Shown: piece by piece, positions 35,089 to 45,361 of the stretch
How positions within the stretch are numbered: the stretch's first letter is position 1
How the letters are laid out: the number at the start of each line of letters is the position of its first letter
From: Halobacillus litoralis
GTDB lineage: Bacteria; Bacillota; Bacilli; Bacillales; Halobacillaceae
Assembly (NCBI RefSeq): GCF_020171725.1
Contig: NZ_JAIVAJ010000006.1
Coordinates: 124,001-188,000, forward strand
Direction: 5' to 3'
Length of the DNA stretch: 64,000 nt
Notes under the pieces: model-generated
The model's input: only the letters and a program-made list of their open reading frames with translations
The model's database searches: none
What the model was told of the DNA's origin: nothing
Made by a program: the position numbers and the translations under genes

Positions 35089-36216
35089 ATGCTTATTTTA
35101 GAAAACCAAATCGTTTCTCCTTTTCTAGTCAAAACGGCTCTTAATCTGAGTGTTCCTATTTACTATAAAGAGGACCAAAGGACGTTTGAACTAGGAGAGA
35201 ACGATAAAGTCTTAACCAATTCTGAAAGCTGTCTTTCTCTATTAGAGGAAAGGCACCCTGAGCACCCTCATACGCGGGCTTCTCATTTAGTAAAAGACAA
35301 AGCGGAGTTTCGAAAGCTGCTTTCTTCTATCGATCCTGATTATTTCTTTAGAAGAGTGACGCTTGATGAGCTTCTTAAAATGGACCGAAGAAATGTTCCT
35401 TACCCTGTTGTGATCAAACCCAATCGTGGTTACTCCAGCGTCGGGGTTTACATTGTGCAAAGTAAAGAAGATTGGGATGAGGCTGTACGTGGGCTGTATT
35501 CTGATCTGGTTCTTTCAAAACAGATGTATTCAGATTCAGTCGTCGACGGTGAAGACATTATCGTAGAAGAATGGATCGATGGACAGGAATTCGCCTTCGA
35601 CTGCTACTTCGACCGCGATGGAAATCCTGTCGTATTAAGCGTGTTAAAAAGGATTTTTTCAAGTGATCAGGATACCTCTGATCGTATTTACTACACTTCC
35701 TCAAACGTTGTGCGTGAAATACAGGAAGAGATCATGGAGTACCTTCATGTATTGAACGACCACCTTCAATTGAGAAATTACCCATTCCATATGGAGGTCC
35801 GTCGAACAAAAGAAAAAATCATTCCGATTGAAGTCAATCCACTCCGTTTTGCAGGGATTGGTACGACAGATGTCAGTGAACACGCCTTTGGTGTTCAGGC
35901 GGCTGAATATTATTTCCAAGACCAAGTTCCAGACTGGGAGCAGCTTGTCGAGAGTACGGATAATTCGATTTACGGCTTCTTTTGTGCTGACGTACCGTTA
36001 CATATCAGCCGTAACCTGATTGAGGAAATTCAACATGAGAAACTGAAAGAAGAGTTCCATTGCATCTTGGAATACCGCAATCTTGAAACAGCAAATGACA
36101 GAACGTTCGCCGTCATTTTCTTTAAAGCGGAGAGCATGGATGAACTAAGATACTTGTTGAATATTGATTTAGAGCCATTTATTAAGCTGAAAAGAGAGAA
36201 GGAGGAAGTAAAGTGA
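35089..36216 (+). CDS. ATP-grasp domain protein, translationally coupled to a chemoreceptor gene
   Basis: A 375-residue cytoplasmic ATP-grasp protein. VPYPVVIKPNRGYSSVGVYI (about residues 103-122) is the nucleotide-binding lysine and glycine loop, DIIVEEWIDGQEFAFD (about 155-170) the second lobe, and PIEVNPLRFAG (about 246-256) the metal-binding E-x-N. Such enzymes join a carboxylate to an amine or thiol through an acyl-phosphate. Its end overlaps the start of an MCP gene by 4 nt (GTGA). GGAGGTG precedes the ATG. The substrate is unknown; no peptide or amino acid synthesis genes are near. Confidence 0.87.
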   Translation: MLILENQIVSPFLVKTALNLSVPIYYKEDQRTFELGENDKVLTNSESCLSLLEERHPEHPHTRASHLVKDKAEFRKLLSSIDPDYFFRRVTLDELLKMDRRNVPYPVVIKPNRGYSSVGVYIVQSKEDWDEAVRGLYSDLVLSKQMYSDSVVDGEDIIVEEWIDGQEFAFDCYFDRDGNPVVLSVLKRIFSSDQDTSDRIYYTSSNVVREIQEEIMEYLHVLNDHLQLRNYPFHMEVRRTKEKIIPIEVNPLRFAGIGTTDVSEHAFGVQAAEYYFQDQVPDWEQLVESTDNSIYGFFCADVPLHISRNLIEEIQHEKLKEEFHCILEYRNLETANDRTFAVIFFKAESMDELRYLLNIDLEPFIKLKREKEEVK

Positions 36217-37913
36217 AAAAACTAAATTTGAATCCTAAAAAATCTATACTTGCGCAATTATTCTTGACCTTTATCATCCCGTTTCTACTAGTCGGTGTGA
36301 TGGTATTCGGATTCGTTAAATATGTTTCTTTTCATATTATCGATGAATACGTTCTTCCCCAATTCGATCAGATTCTTGAGAGTAATGGGGAATCCCTCAC
36401 AAGTCAGGTGGATCCGAGTCTTGTAGATGCAGCGATTACCAGACCAGACGGTGACCATCCAGAGCTGGTGGAGTCGCTGACATCCTTCATGGAAGGAAAG
36501 AATCGCCTCGAATATGCGTATGTCCTTACCCGTCAAAACGGAACAGAGTATATTGTAGGTCTGAACGGTTCTGAAGATACGATGGTCGAGCAGACTTTTA
36601 CAGAAGAGCAGGCCGCCTCCTATGCTAATAAGGAGCTTGTGGTGACAGATATTTACGAAGATGATTGGGGAACGCACAAGTCTTATTTTGCACCACTACC
36701 TGGAACAGATGCCATTATCGGAGTTGATATGAGCGTATCCTTTATAGATGAGCTTCAAAGAACGATTGATCTATTCCTTATTGGATTCATCGCCTTGGCC
36801 CTGATTATTGGAGGGCTGCTGGCTTACTTTTATGGTACGCGCCTGAATCGTGCCATCCAATCGATTCTTGCTTCTGTGAAAAAAGTGAGCCAAGGTGACC
36901 TGACAGAACAAATCGAGTCCAAGCGTGAGGACGAATTAGGACAGCTTGCGAAGGCAACAAACGAAATGGCTGGAAGTCTGAGAGATTTAGTAAGAAGCGT
37001 CACATCATCTTCTAATGCCGTTACCGAACAAAGTGAAGAACTGACACAGTCCTCGAATGAAGTGCGCGAAGGCAGTGAACAGGTGGCTTCAACGATGCAG
37101 GAACTTTCTTCTGGTTCAGAAGCCCAGGCAAACAGCTCCTCCGAATTATCCGAAATGATGGAGAACTTTGTAAAGAAAATTGAAGAAGCGAACGAAGAAG
37201 GACAGACGATTTCCGCGACATCTCAAACGGTACTGAAAATGACCGGAAATGGCAGTCAGCTGATGAAAGAGTCCGTCCTACAGATGAGTACCATCAACGA
37301 CATTGTAAAAAGTTCAGTAGAAAAGGTTCAAGGTTTGGATAAGCAATCGAAAGAGATTTCAAAACTTGTGAAGGTGATCCAGGATATTGCAGAACAAACG
37401 AACCTGCTGTCCTTGAATGCTGCGATTGAAGCTGCTCGTGCAGGGGAACATGGAAAAGGATTTGCCGTCGTAGCAGACGAAGTACGTAAGCTGGCTGAGC
37501 AGGTATCGACTTCGATCGTTGACATCACGGGAATTGTAGATAACATTCAGTCGGAGTCTACGTCGGTAGTTGAATCACTCGAGACAGGGTATAAGGAAGT
37601 AGATCAAGGATCAAGACAAATTGAAGTGACAGGACACACGTTTGATGATATCAATCAGTCTGTTTCGGATATGGTCGAGAAGATTCAAACGATCTCTTCT
37701 AACCTGACGGAAATCGCAAAAGATAGTAAGTATATGAATACGTCGATTGAGGATATTGCTTCTGTTTCGGAGGAATCAGCAGCAGGCGTTCAGCAAGTGG
37801 CCGCTTCTTCTGAACAGACCAGTTCGTCTATGGATGAAGTGTCGCGCAGTGCGATGCAGCTGGCCGAGCTTGCAGATGAACTGAACGGAAAGGTTCGTCA
37901 GTTTAAAGTTTAA
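36213..37913 (+). CDS. Methyl-accepting chemotaxis protein
   Basis: A 566-residue chemoreceptor starting at GTG with GGAGGAAG upstream. It has a first membrane helix (about residues 15-37), an extracellular sensor of about 150 residues that resembles a single Cache domain, a second helix (about 188-210), HAMP (about 210-265), and a cytoplasmic signalling domain whose tip is [19 protein letters not shown], near residue 395. Glu/Gln methylation sites are likely in the flanking coiled coils. It would send the signal to CheA/CheW. Co-translation with an ATP-grasp gene is unusual. Confidence 0.95.
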   Translation: MKKLNLNPKKSILAQLFLTFIIPFLLVGVMVFGFVKYVSFHIIDEYVLPQFDQILESNGESLTSQVDPSLVDAAITRPDGDHPELVESLTSFMEGKNRLEYAYVLTRQNGTEYIVGLNGSEDTMVEQTFTEEQAASYANKELVVTDIYEDDWGTHKSYFAPLPGTDAIIGVDMSVSFIDELQRTIDLFLIGFIALALIIGGLLAYFYGTRLNRAIQSILASVKKVSQGDLTEQIESKREDELGQLAKATNEMAGSLRDLVRSVTSSSNAVTEQSEELTQSSNEVREGSEQVASTMQELSSGSEAQANSSSELSEMMENFVKKIEEANEEGQTISATSQTVLKMTGNGSQLMKESVLQMSTINDIVKSSVEKVQGLDKQSKEISKLVKVIQDIAEQTNLLSLNAAIEAARAGEHGKGFAVVADEVRKLAEQVSTSIVDITGIVDNIQSESTSVVESLETGYKEVDQGSRQIEVTGHTFDDINQSVSDMVEKIQTISSNLTEIAKDSKYMNTSIEDIASVSEESAAGVQQVAASSEQTSSSMDEVSRSAMQLAELADELNGKVRQFKV

Positions 37914-37947
37914 TTTTATATTGTGAAATACCTATATGTAGATGATC

Positions 37948-38113
37948 GGTTCTTTTTGATAGAGAGTATCGGTGTTGGCGAAACGACTCGCTTTCCACCG
38001 GCGGTCGGTGAGCTTCCTCGCTCGCTTCGCTCCCTGTGGGATCTCACGCTGCCCTCCAATCCGGAGGGAGTCTCCCCGTTTCGCCAACACCTCTACCTAA
38101 AGGGTACGGAACC
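37948..38113. repeat. MITE-like palindromic repeat element, copy 2 (166 bp)
   Basis: The same layout as at 20784-20948: outer GGTTCT/GGAACC, inner GGTGTTGGCGAAAC (37971-37984) and GTTTCGCCAACACC (38078-38091), with ACTCGCTTTCCA at left and GGAGTCTC at right. The centre differs from copy 1 but keeps compensating pairing. It lies between the stop of the MCP gene and the shared terminator. Confidence 0.88.
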
Positions 38114-38142
38114 TTTCTAGAAAAACAGAACCATTCACAGAA

Positions 38143-38192
38143 CAAAACCCGGACGAAGCATTCCTAGATGAATGCCTCGTCCGGGTTTTTTG
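38143..38192. terminator. Bidirectional terminator between the MCP gene and the neopullulanase gene
   Basis: AAAACCCGGACGA-A-GCATTC pairs with GAATGC-C-TCGTCCGGGTTTT; both strands end in T runs. Confidence 0.93.
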
Positions 38193-38223
38193 TAAATTGG
38201 AAGGCTCATCTTCTGGCCTTGCC

Positions 38224-39960
<1,737 letters not shown>

Positions 39961-39975
39961 TCATCATCCTTTCTG

Positions 39976-39989
39976 AACAATCGCTTGCA
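39976..39989 (-). promoter_or_regulatory. Half-conserved LacI/CcpA-type operator before the neopullulanase gene
   Basis: AACAATCGCTTGCA matches the cre pattern TGNAANCGNTNNCA except for the first two bases; it lies 18 bp ahead of the neopullulanase start and resembles the two better sites in front of malE. Confidence 0.5.
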
Positions 39990-40114
39990 CAAACTATTTC
40001 GTTTCAATATTAAACCTATAGAAAATAGAGAGTGAAGTCAATTGAAAATATGAAAGCGGTTCATTCCCTTTCGTTATGCTATTAACCTTTAAAAATATTT
40101 TCCAATAAATTTCT

Positions 40115-40181
40115 CGAAAACGCTTGCAAATATATTTGGTGTTTGTATAATAGGAATCAAGAAGTTGTGCAATCGTTTTCA
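40115..40181 (+). promoter_or_regulatory. malE promoter flanked by two LacI/CcpA-type operators
   Basis: The promoter is TTGCAA (40124-40129), 16 bp, TATAAT (40146-40151). CGAAAACGCTTGCA (40115-40128) overlaps the -35 box and differs from the cre pattern at one base. TGCAATCGTTTTCA (40168-40181) fits the pattern fully and lies just past the start point. Two sites 53 bp apart could allow looping by a LacI-type tetramer, or separate action by CcpA and the adjacent MalR-type repressor. Confidence 0.8.
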
Positions 40182-40197
40182 CTAACGGTTGTCACAT

Positions 40198-40213
40198 TCA
40201 CGAACATTCGTGA
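40198..40213. promoter_or_regulatory. 16-bp palindrome in the malE leader
   Basis: TCACGAA-CA-TTCGTGA, exact 7-bp arms, 25 bp ahead of malE. It may be a further operator or a 5' hairpin that stabilises the mRNA. Confidence 0.4.
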
Positions 40214-40237
40214 GCTATTAATTAAGGGGGAAATATC

Positions 40238-41527
40238 ATGAAGAAATGGTTTAGTGTTTTACTCATTGCCTTTCTTGCAGTAGGTCTACTTGCTGCTTGT
40301 GCACCTGAGCGTGAACAGCAAGCTGAGGGAGCGGGAGATACAGAAGGTGAGTCTGATTCATCTGAAGGAACTTCTGAGAAACCTGAAAAACTAGTAATCT
40401 GGGAAGATAAAGACAAAGGTATCGCTCTTGAGCCGGCGATTGCTAGTTTCGAAGAGGAACACGGAATTGAAGTTGAGTTCAAAGAGTTGGATATGGCAAC
40501 AAAAATGGGTGAGCAGCTCCGTCTTGACGGCCCAGCTGGTACAGGCCCAGACGTACTGACGCTTCCACATGACCAAATCGGTCAATACGCGATCGAAGGA
40601 CTACTTGCTCCGATCGAAGTGGACAGCTCTGTAACGGATATGTACACAGAAGCTTCTATCCAAGCACAAACATATGATGGAAAACTTTACGGACTTCCGA
40701 AAGCTACGGAAACTCCGGTATTTATTTATAACAAAGAGCTAATGTCTGAAGTACCTGAGAACTTCGAAGATCTTTATGAAATGTCCCAGGACATGGGTGA
40801 AGGCGAATATGGATTCCTTGCACTTTGGGATAACTTCTACTTCGGTAACGCAATTATGGCTGGATACGGTGGATATGTATTCGACCGTACAGACGGTACA
40901 TTGAACCCACAAGATCTTGGCGTAAACAACGAGAGCGCTGTTGAAGGTGCACAATACATCCAGAAATGGTATGAAACAGTATTCCCTTCCGGTATCGTTG
41001 GCGAAAGTGGTGGATCTGCGAAAGACGGTCTTTTCCAAGAAGGAAAAGTTGCAGCTATGATGGACGGTCCATGGGCTTATCAAGCACTTAACGAAGCAGG
41101 AATCGACTATGGTGCTGCTCCACTACCGAAGCTTCCAAACGGTGAGTACCCTGAAACATTCATCGGTGTGAAAGGCTGGCACGTATCTGCAATGTCTAAG
41201 AACCAAGAATGGGCGACTAAACTTGTTGAGCACATTGCGAACGAAGAAAACGGTAAGATCCGCTTTGAAGAAACAAACGAAATTCCACCAATCAAGTCTC
41301 TGATGGAAGATCCGATTATTGCAGACAACCCAAATGCAAACGCGGTTGCTGTTCAATCACAACGCGGTACTCCAATGCCGAACATTCCAGAAATGGCTGA
41401 AGTGTGGGAGCCAATGGCACAGGCACTTCAAGTTATCGCAACTGGTAAACAGGATCCACAGGCTGCTTTAGACGAAGCTGCGGAAACTATTTCAACAAAC
41501 ATTGAATTGAACCACTCTGGTAATTAA
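40238..41527 (+). CDS. malE: Maltodextrin-binding lipoprotein of an ABC importer
   Basis: A 429-residue substrate-binding lipoprotein. The signal peptide ends in lipobox LAAC with lipidated Cys21, followed by a very acidic, Ser/Glu-rich spacer. The mature part has GPDVLTLPHDQIGQYA and MMDGPWAYQALNEAGIDYG, typical of family-1 maltose/maltodextrin binders. It captures maltodextrins outside the membrane for MalF/MalG. A hairpin between its stop and malF may keep malE mRNA more abundant than the permease part. Operators upstream imply control by the LacI-type regulator and CcpA. Confidence 0.93.
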   Translation: MKKWFSVLLIAFLAVGLLAACAPEREQQAEGAGDTEGESDSSEGTSEKPEKLVIWEDKDKGIALEPAIASFEEEHGIEVEFKELDMATKMGEQLRLDGPAGTGPDVLTLPHDQIGQYAIEGLLAPIEVDSSVTDMYTEASIQAQTYDGKLYGLPKATETPVFIYNKELMSEVPENFEDLYEMSQDMGEGEYGFLALWDNFYFGNAIMAGYGGYVFDRTDGTLNPQDLGVNNESAVEGAQYIQKWYETVFPSGIVGESGGSAKDGLFQEGKVAAMMDGPWAYQALNEAGIDYGAAPLPKLPNGEYPETFIGVKGWHVSAMSKNQEWATKLVEHIANEENGKIRFEETNEIPPIKSLMEDPIIADNPNANAVAVQSQRGTPMPNIPEMAEVWEPMAQALQVIATGKQDPQAALDEAAETISTNIELNHSGN

Positions 41528-41534
41528 TTTGGGC

Positions 41535-41572
41535 GGAGCAGTACCCGGCCTTACGGGTACTGCTTCTCTTTT
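41535..41572 (+). terminator. Intra-operon hairpin after malE
   Basis: AGCAGTACCC pairs with GGGTACTGCT, followed by TCTCTTTT. It probably acts as a partial terminator or 3' stabiliser giving excess binding protein. Confidence 0.75.
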
Positions 41573-41617
41573 ACTCAAAATAGAGAGACGTTCATAAGAG
41601 AGAAAGGAGATTGAACA

Positions 41618-42907
41618 ATGGGGGATCAGGAGAAGAACAATTCATCAAATCACCGGACAAAAGCCATGTTACTATCGATCGTTCCTGGACTCGGGCAGTT
41701 CTATAACAAGCAGTGGATCAAAGGGATCGTCTTTCTCGTTTTGACAGCATCTTTTTTCATTGCTTTCACAGATTTATTACAGTACGGATTTTGGGGGCTA
41801 TTCACACTTGGAATCGATCCCGCATTCGACCATTCGATTACATTATTGGTTGAAGGAATCCTCGCTGTCATTATTACTGTCATCGGTTTAGGGGTTTACG
41901 CTCTAAACATAAGAGATGCTTTCAAAGTGGGAAAGCAAAGAGATCTTGGAGAAGCTCCGAACTCTGTTAAACAACAATATCATAACCTTGTAGGGGGCGG
42001 GTTCCCATACTTAATGATGACACCCGGCTTCATGCTGTTGATCTTTGTTGTTATTTTCCCGATTTTATTCGTTATCCTACTGTCCTTTACAAACTATGAC
42101 CTGTACCACTCTCCTCCAGCGAACTTGGTGGATTGGATTGGGTTCCAGAACTTTATCGATATCTTCAAGATCCCGATTTGGCGTGAAACGTTCTTCAGTG
42201 TATTGGCGTGGACGATCATCTGGACGTTCGGTGCGACGACACTTCAAATTGGTTTGGGTATTTTCTTAGCGGTTATGATGAACCAAAAAGGAATCAAGTT
42301 CCAGAAAGTCATCCGTACCGTGTTCATTCTACCTTGGGCTGTTCCGGCTTTCGTATCGATTCTTGTTTTCGCGGGAATGTTCAACGAAACGTTCGGTACC
42401 ATCAACCAGGATATCTTATCCATCTTCGGTTTAGGTGACATTCCTTGGCTAACGGACCCTACGTACACGAAAATCGCTTTGATCATGATTCAAACCTGGC
42501 TTGGCTTCCCGTTCATCTTTGCGATGACGACAGGGGTTCTTCAATCCATCCCGGGCGAATTGTATGAAGCAGCAGACGTAGATGGTGCAACGATCTTCCA
42601 GAAGTTCCGCAACATCACGCTGCCACTGGTTCTTTATGCAACAGCACCTATTTTGATCACGCAATATACGTTCAACTTCAACAACTTTAATGTAATTTTC
42701 TTATTCAATGGTGGAGGACCGGCTGTTCCGGGACAAAACGCAGGAAGTACAGACATATTGATTTCTTGGATTTACTCCTTGACGATGACTTCCGCTCAGT
42801 ACGGAAAGGCTGCTGCCATCACAATGATCCTTTCCTTAATCGTTATCGTGGTTGCCCTATGGCAGTTCCGCAGAACGAAATCCTTCCAAGAAGAGGATAT
42901 GATGTAA
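41618..42907 (+). CDS. malF: Maltodextrin ABC transporter permease MalF
   Basis: A 429-residue permease. The N-terminal part (about residues 10-115) has extra membrane helices (SIVPGLGQFYNKQWIKG is typical of MdxF-type proteins), followed by the six-helix core. The EAA loop LYEAADVDGATIFQKF near residue 312 contacts the ATPase. AAAGGAGA lies 7 nt before the ATG. malG begins 2 bp after its stop. No ATPase gene is in the cluster, so a shared MsmX-type ATPase is expected elsewhere, as in Bacillus. Confidence 0.95.
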   Translation: MGDQEKNNSSNHRTKAMLLSIVPGLGQFYNKQWIKGIVFLVLTASFFIAFTDLLQYGFWGLFTLGIDPAFDHSITLLVEGILAVIITVIGLGVYALNIRDAFKVGKQRDLGEAPNSVKQQYHNLVGGGFPYLMMTPGFMLLIFVVIFPILFVILLSFTNYDLYHSPPANLVDWIGFQNFIDIFKIPIWRETFFSVLAWTIIWTFGATTLQIGLGIFLAVMMNQKGIKFQKVIRTVFILPWAVPAFVSILVFAGMFNETFGTINQDILSIFGLGDIPWLTDPTYTKIALIMIQTWLGFPFIFAMTTGVLQSIPGELYEAADVDGATIFQKFRNITLPLVLYATAPILITQYTFNFNNFNVIFLFNGGGPAVPGQNAGSTDILISWIYSLTMTSAQYGKAAAITMILSLIVIVVALWQFRRTKSFQEEDMM

Positions 42908-42908
42908 T

Positions 42909-43748
42909 ATGAAAAAAAGAGGTAATACATTACAACTAACCCTGTCGTATATTGTGATCTTGTTCATGTTTGCGGTTATTCTTTATCCAATTCTGTGGAT
43001 TGTCGGTGCATCCTTTAACCCAGGGAACAGTCTCTCAGGCTCATCGATCATCCCGACAGATGCTACTTTGGCTCACTATAAAGAGCTTTTCGATACAGAG
43101 AAAAGTGATTATCTACTCTGGTATTGGAACACGATGAAGATTTGTCTCATTACCATGGTACTATCCGTCATCCTGGTCAGCTTCACAGCCTATTCGTTCT
43201 CAAGGTTCCGTTTTGTTGGACGTAAAAATGGTTTGATGACATTCTTGATTCTTCAAATGATCCCGAACTTCGCAGCTTTGATCGCGATTTATGCGCTGGC
43301 GAATTTAACTGGATTACTAGATACTCACCTGGCACTAATTCTTGTGTACACAGGTGGAGCGATCCCGATGAACACATACTTGATGAAAGGGTACTTGGAT
43401 ACCATTCCCAAAGAGTTGGACGAGTCGGCTCGTATGGATGGAGCGGGGAACTTCCGTATTTTCTGGCAGATCGTGATGCCTCTAGCTAAGCCGATCATTG
43501 CCGTGATCTCGCTTTTCACCTTCATTACGCCGTTTACAGACTTTATTCTGGCTCGAATTCTTCTTCGTACGGAAGAGAAATTCACATTGGCCGTTGGATT
43601 GTTCGAGCTCATCTCCGGACAATTCGGTAATGAATTCACGAAGTTCGCAGCAGGCGCTGTACTCATTGCCATTCCAATATCCATCATGTTCCTGTCTCTT
43701 CAAAAATATTTCGTTTCTGGTCTTACAGCTGGAGGAACGAAGGGATAA
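42909..43748 (+). CDS. malG: Maltodextrin ABC transporter permease MalG
   Basis: A 279-residue permease with six helices. IVGASFNPGNSL near residue 31 and the EAA loop IPKELDESARMDGAGNFRIF (about 166-185) are typical of MalG. It ends with SLQKYFVSGLTAGGTKG, the characteristic C-terminus. With MalF it forms the membrane channel. A hairpin terminator follows the stop, then the LacI-type regulator gene with its own promoter. Confidence 0.95.
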   Translation: MKKRGNTLQLTLSYIVILFMFAVILYPILWIVGASFNPGNSLSGSSIIPTDATLAHYKELFDTEKSDYLLWYWNTMKICLITMVLSVILVSFTAYSFSRFRFVGRKNGLMTFLILQMIPNFAALIAIYALANLTGLLDTHLALILVYTGGAIPMNTYLMKGYLDTIPKELDESARMDGAGNFRIFWQIVMPLAKPIIAVISLFTFITPFTDFILARILLRTEEKFTLAVGLFELISGQFGNEFTKFAAGAVLIAIPISIMFLSLQKYFVSGLTAGGTKG

Positions 43749-43750
43749 TA

Positions 43751-43793
43751 GAGAGAAGCGGATTGACATGAGCGGTCCGCTTCTTCTCATTTT
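43751..43793 (+). terminator. Terminator of malEFG
   Basis: AGAAGCGGA (43754-43762) pairs with TCCGCTTCT (43776-43784), followed by TCTCATTTT. Confidence 0.75.
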
Positions 43794-43841
43794 CAACTCA
43801 TCATTCCGATGACGGATATGGTTTCCGCATGGATTTTGTGT

Positions 43842-43892
43842 TATAATCTGCTTTTTTCGACAATATCGGTTACAATAAAGATAACGTTTTCA
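43842..43892 (+). promoter_or_regulatory. Candidate promoter and operator of the LacI-type regulator gene
   Basis: TATAAT at 43842-43847 is a good -10 box with a poor -35. AGATAACGTTTTCA at 43879-43892 keeps the CGTTTTCA half of the operator seen before malE, suggesting self-control. Confidence 0.45.
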
Positions 43893-43910
43893 AAAATGAA
43901 GGTGATAGTA

Positions 43911-44945
43911 ATGGGAGTGACAATTAAAGACGTAGCAAAAGCGGCAGGAGTAGCTCCTTCCACGGTTTCGAGAGTCATTGCAGACCATCCGCGCATCAGT
44001 TTGTCGACGAAGAAGCGGGTAAAGAAAGCGATGAAGGAAATGGGGTACCACCCGAACGCGAATGCGCGAAGTTTAGCAAATAAGTCCAGTCAGTCGATTG
44101 GGGTCGTAATGCCGGCAGGGGCGGACAATGCCCTGCAGAACCCGTTCTTCCCTGAAGTTCTGCGAGGAATCAGTCGAATTGCGCACAGCATGGACTATTC
44201 TCTTTTGTTAAACACAGGTGAGACAGACAAGGAAATTCTTGAAGGTGTACAGCGTATGGTACACTCCAACCGAACGGACGGAATCATCCTGCTCTACTCA
44301 CAGCTTGACGACCCGGTCGTGAATTTTCTCCTAGAGTATGATTTTCCATTCGTCATCGTCGGAAAACCATCGGATCGGATTGATGAAATCACCCACGTCG
44401 ATAACGATAACGTACGTGGAGGCAAAGAGATTACGGAGCACTTGATCAAGCAGGGACACGAGCGGATTGCCTTTATCGGTGGATCACAGGATTTAGTCGT
44501 CACTGTTGACCGGATGAAAGGTTATCAGCTTGCCTTGGAAGAAGCGGGACTGCCGTATTTAGAAGAGTACCGGATCCATACAGAATTCCTGGAATCAGGA
44601 GGACAACAGGCGGTTAATGAACTGTTCTCTTTAGAAGAGCCTCCGACTGGTCTCGTCGTGACGGATGATCTGATGAGCATCGGTGTCGTCAGCATGTTAG
44701 AGAAATGTGGCAAGCTTGTACCAGAGGATATTTCACTCGTGAGCTTTAACAACGTGTACTTATCTGAAATCACCCGCCCGCCACTGACAACGGTCGACAT
44801 CCATATTTACGAACTCGGACAGCAGGCTGCCAAGTGTTTGATTGAAAAAGTAAAAGACAAATCTGAACCGGCGAAGCGAGTGATCGTCCCGTACACGATC
44901 CAGCATCGTTCGTCGACCAAAGAGAGAGAAGTGCCCTCCTATTAA
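43911..44945 (+). CDS. malR: LacI-family regulator, probable MalR
   Basis: A 344-residue repressor. The HTH is VTIKDVAKAAGVAPSTVSRV (residues 3-22), followed by the hinge helix region NANARSLANKSS and a periplasmic-binding-protein-like sensor domain with GGKEITEHLIKQGHERIAFIGG. ATG 43911 is chosen as the start because AAGGTGAT is 5 nt ahead and the HTH begins at once. Its place at the end of the malEFG cluster, and operators of LacI type before malE, neopullulanase and the secreted amylase, indicate that it senses maltose or maltodextrin. Confidence 0.92.
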   Translation: MGVTIKDVAKAAGVAPSTVSRVIADHPRISLSTKKRVKKAMKEMGYHPNANARSLANKSSQSIGVVMPAGADNALQNPFFPEVLRGISRIAHSMDYSLLLNTGETDKEILEGVQRMVHSNRTDGIILLYSQLDDPVVNFLLEYDFPFVIVGKPSDRIDEITHVDNDNVRGGKEITEHLIKQGHERIAFIGGSQDLVVTVDRMKGYQLALEEAGLPYLEEYRIHTEFLESGGQQAVNELFSLEEPPTGLVVTDDLMSIGVVSMLEKCGKLVPEDISLVSFNNVYLSEITRPPLTTVDIHIYELGQQAAKCLIEKVKDKSEPAKRVIVPYTIQHRSSTKEREVPSY

Positions 44946-44964
44946 AGAAGGGGCTTCTTTTTTT
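44927..44964 (+). terminator. Terminator of malR
   Basis: AGAAG-TGCCC pairs with GGGGC-TTCT, followed by seven T. It starts inside the last codons of malR. Confidence 0.75.
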
Positions 44965-44980
44965 GTTGTGTGGGGTGATT

Positions 44981-45277
44981 GGGACAGACCGTTTAGTGCT
45001 GGGGGGGATGGCGTCCCAATTAGCAAGTAATGGGACAGTGATGGACGGACCTAGGTAATGGTAGTCCCAATAAAAAATTATCGGGACAGGTACCGAGCCT
45101 GACCAAGTCATGCTTGTCTCAATAACCAATAAATGGGACAGTGAGAGCTCAGACACAAATCATGCTTGTCCCGAAAAAGTTTTTATGGGACAAGCAGCGC
45201 CATGGTCAAGCTGGTGAAAGTCCCAATAGATAAATATTGGGACTACGCGGGCATAAAGGCGAATCATGTAGTCCCAA
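44981..45277. repeat. Tandem array of six ~52-bp units with GGGACA/TCCCAA inverted arms
   Basis: GGGACA (GGGACT in the last unit) begins at 44981, 45032, 45083, 45135, 45187 and 45239, steps of 51, 51, 52, 52 and 52 bp. In each unit it is followed by 27-28 variable bases, then TCCCAA (TCTCAA in unit 3, TCCCGA in unit 4), then a 12-base AT-rich joint. GTCCCAAT-joint-GGGACA can form a hairpin, as can GGGACA...TGTCCC across the variable part. Units 3, 4 and 6 also share ATCATG or GTCATG just before TCCC. No gene is present. Confidence 0.85.
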
Positions 45278-45298
45278 TAAAGTCGATTTGCTAAAAAG

Positions 45299-45328
45299 TT
45301 GTCATTTTTACTCATTTTGTATCATAAT
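45299..45328 (+). promoter_or_regulatory. Candidate promoter of the NERD gene
   Basis: TTGTCA (45299-45304), 18 bp, CATAAT (45323-45328), directly next to the end of the repeat array. Confidence 0.5.
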
Positions 45329-45361
45329 AGAAATAAGTCATCCCCCGAAAGGAACCTTCCT

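Noticed and set aside
44981..45277. A CRISPR array
   Set aside because: Spacing and spacer-like lengths fit superficially, but the repeat part is conserved only in its 6-base arms, the joint varies freely in each copy, and no cas gene is in the window.
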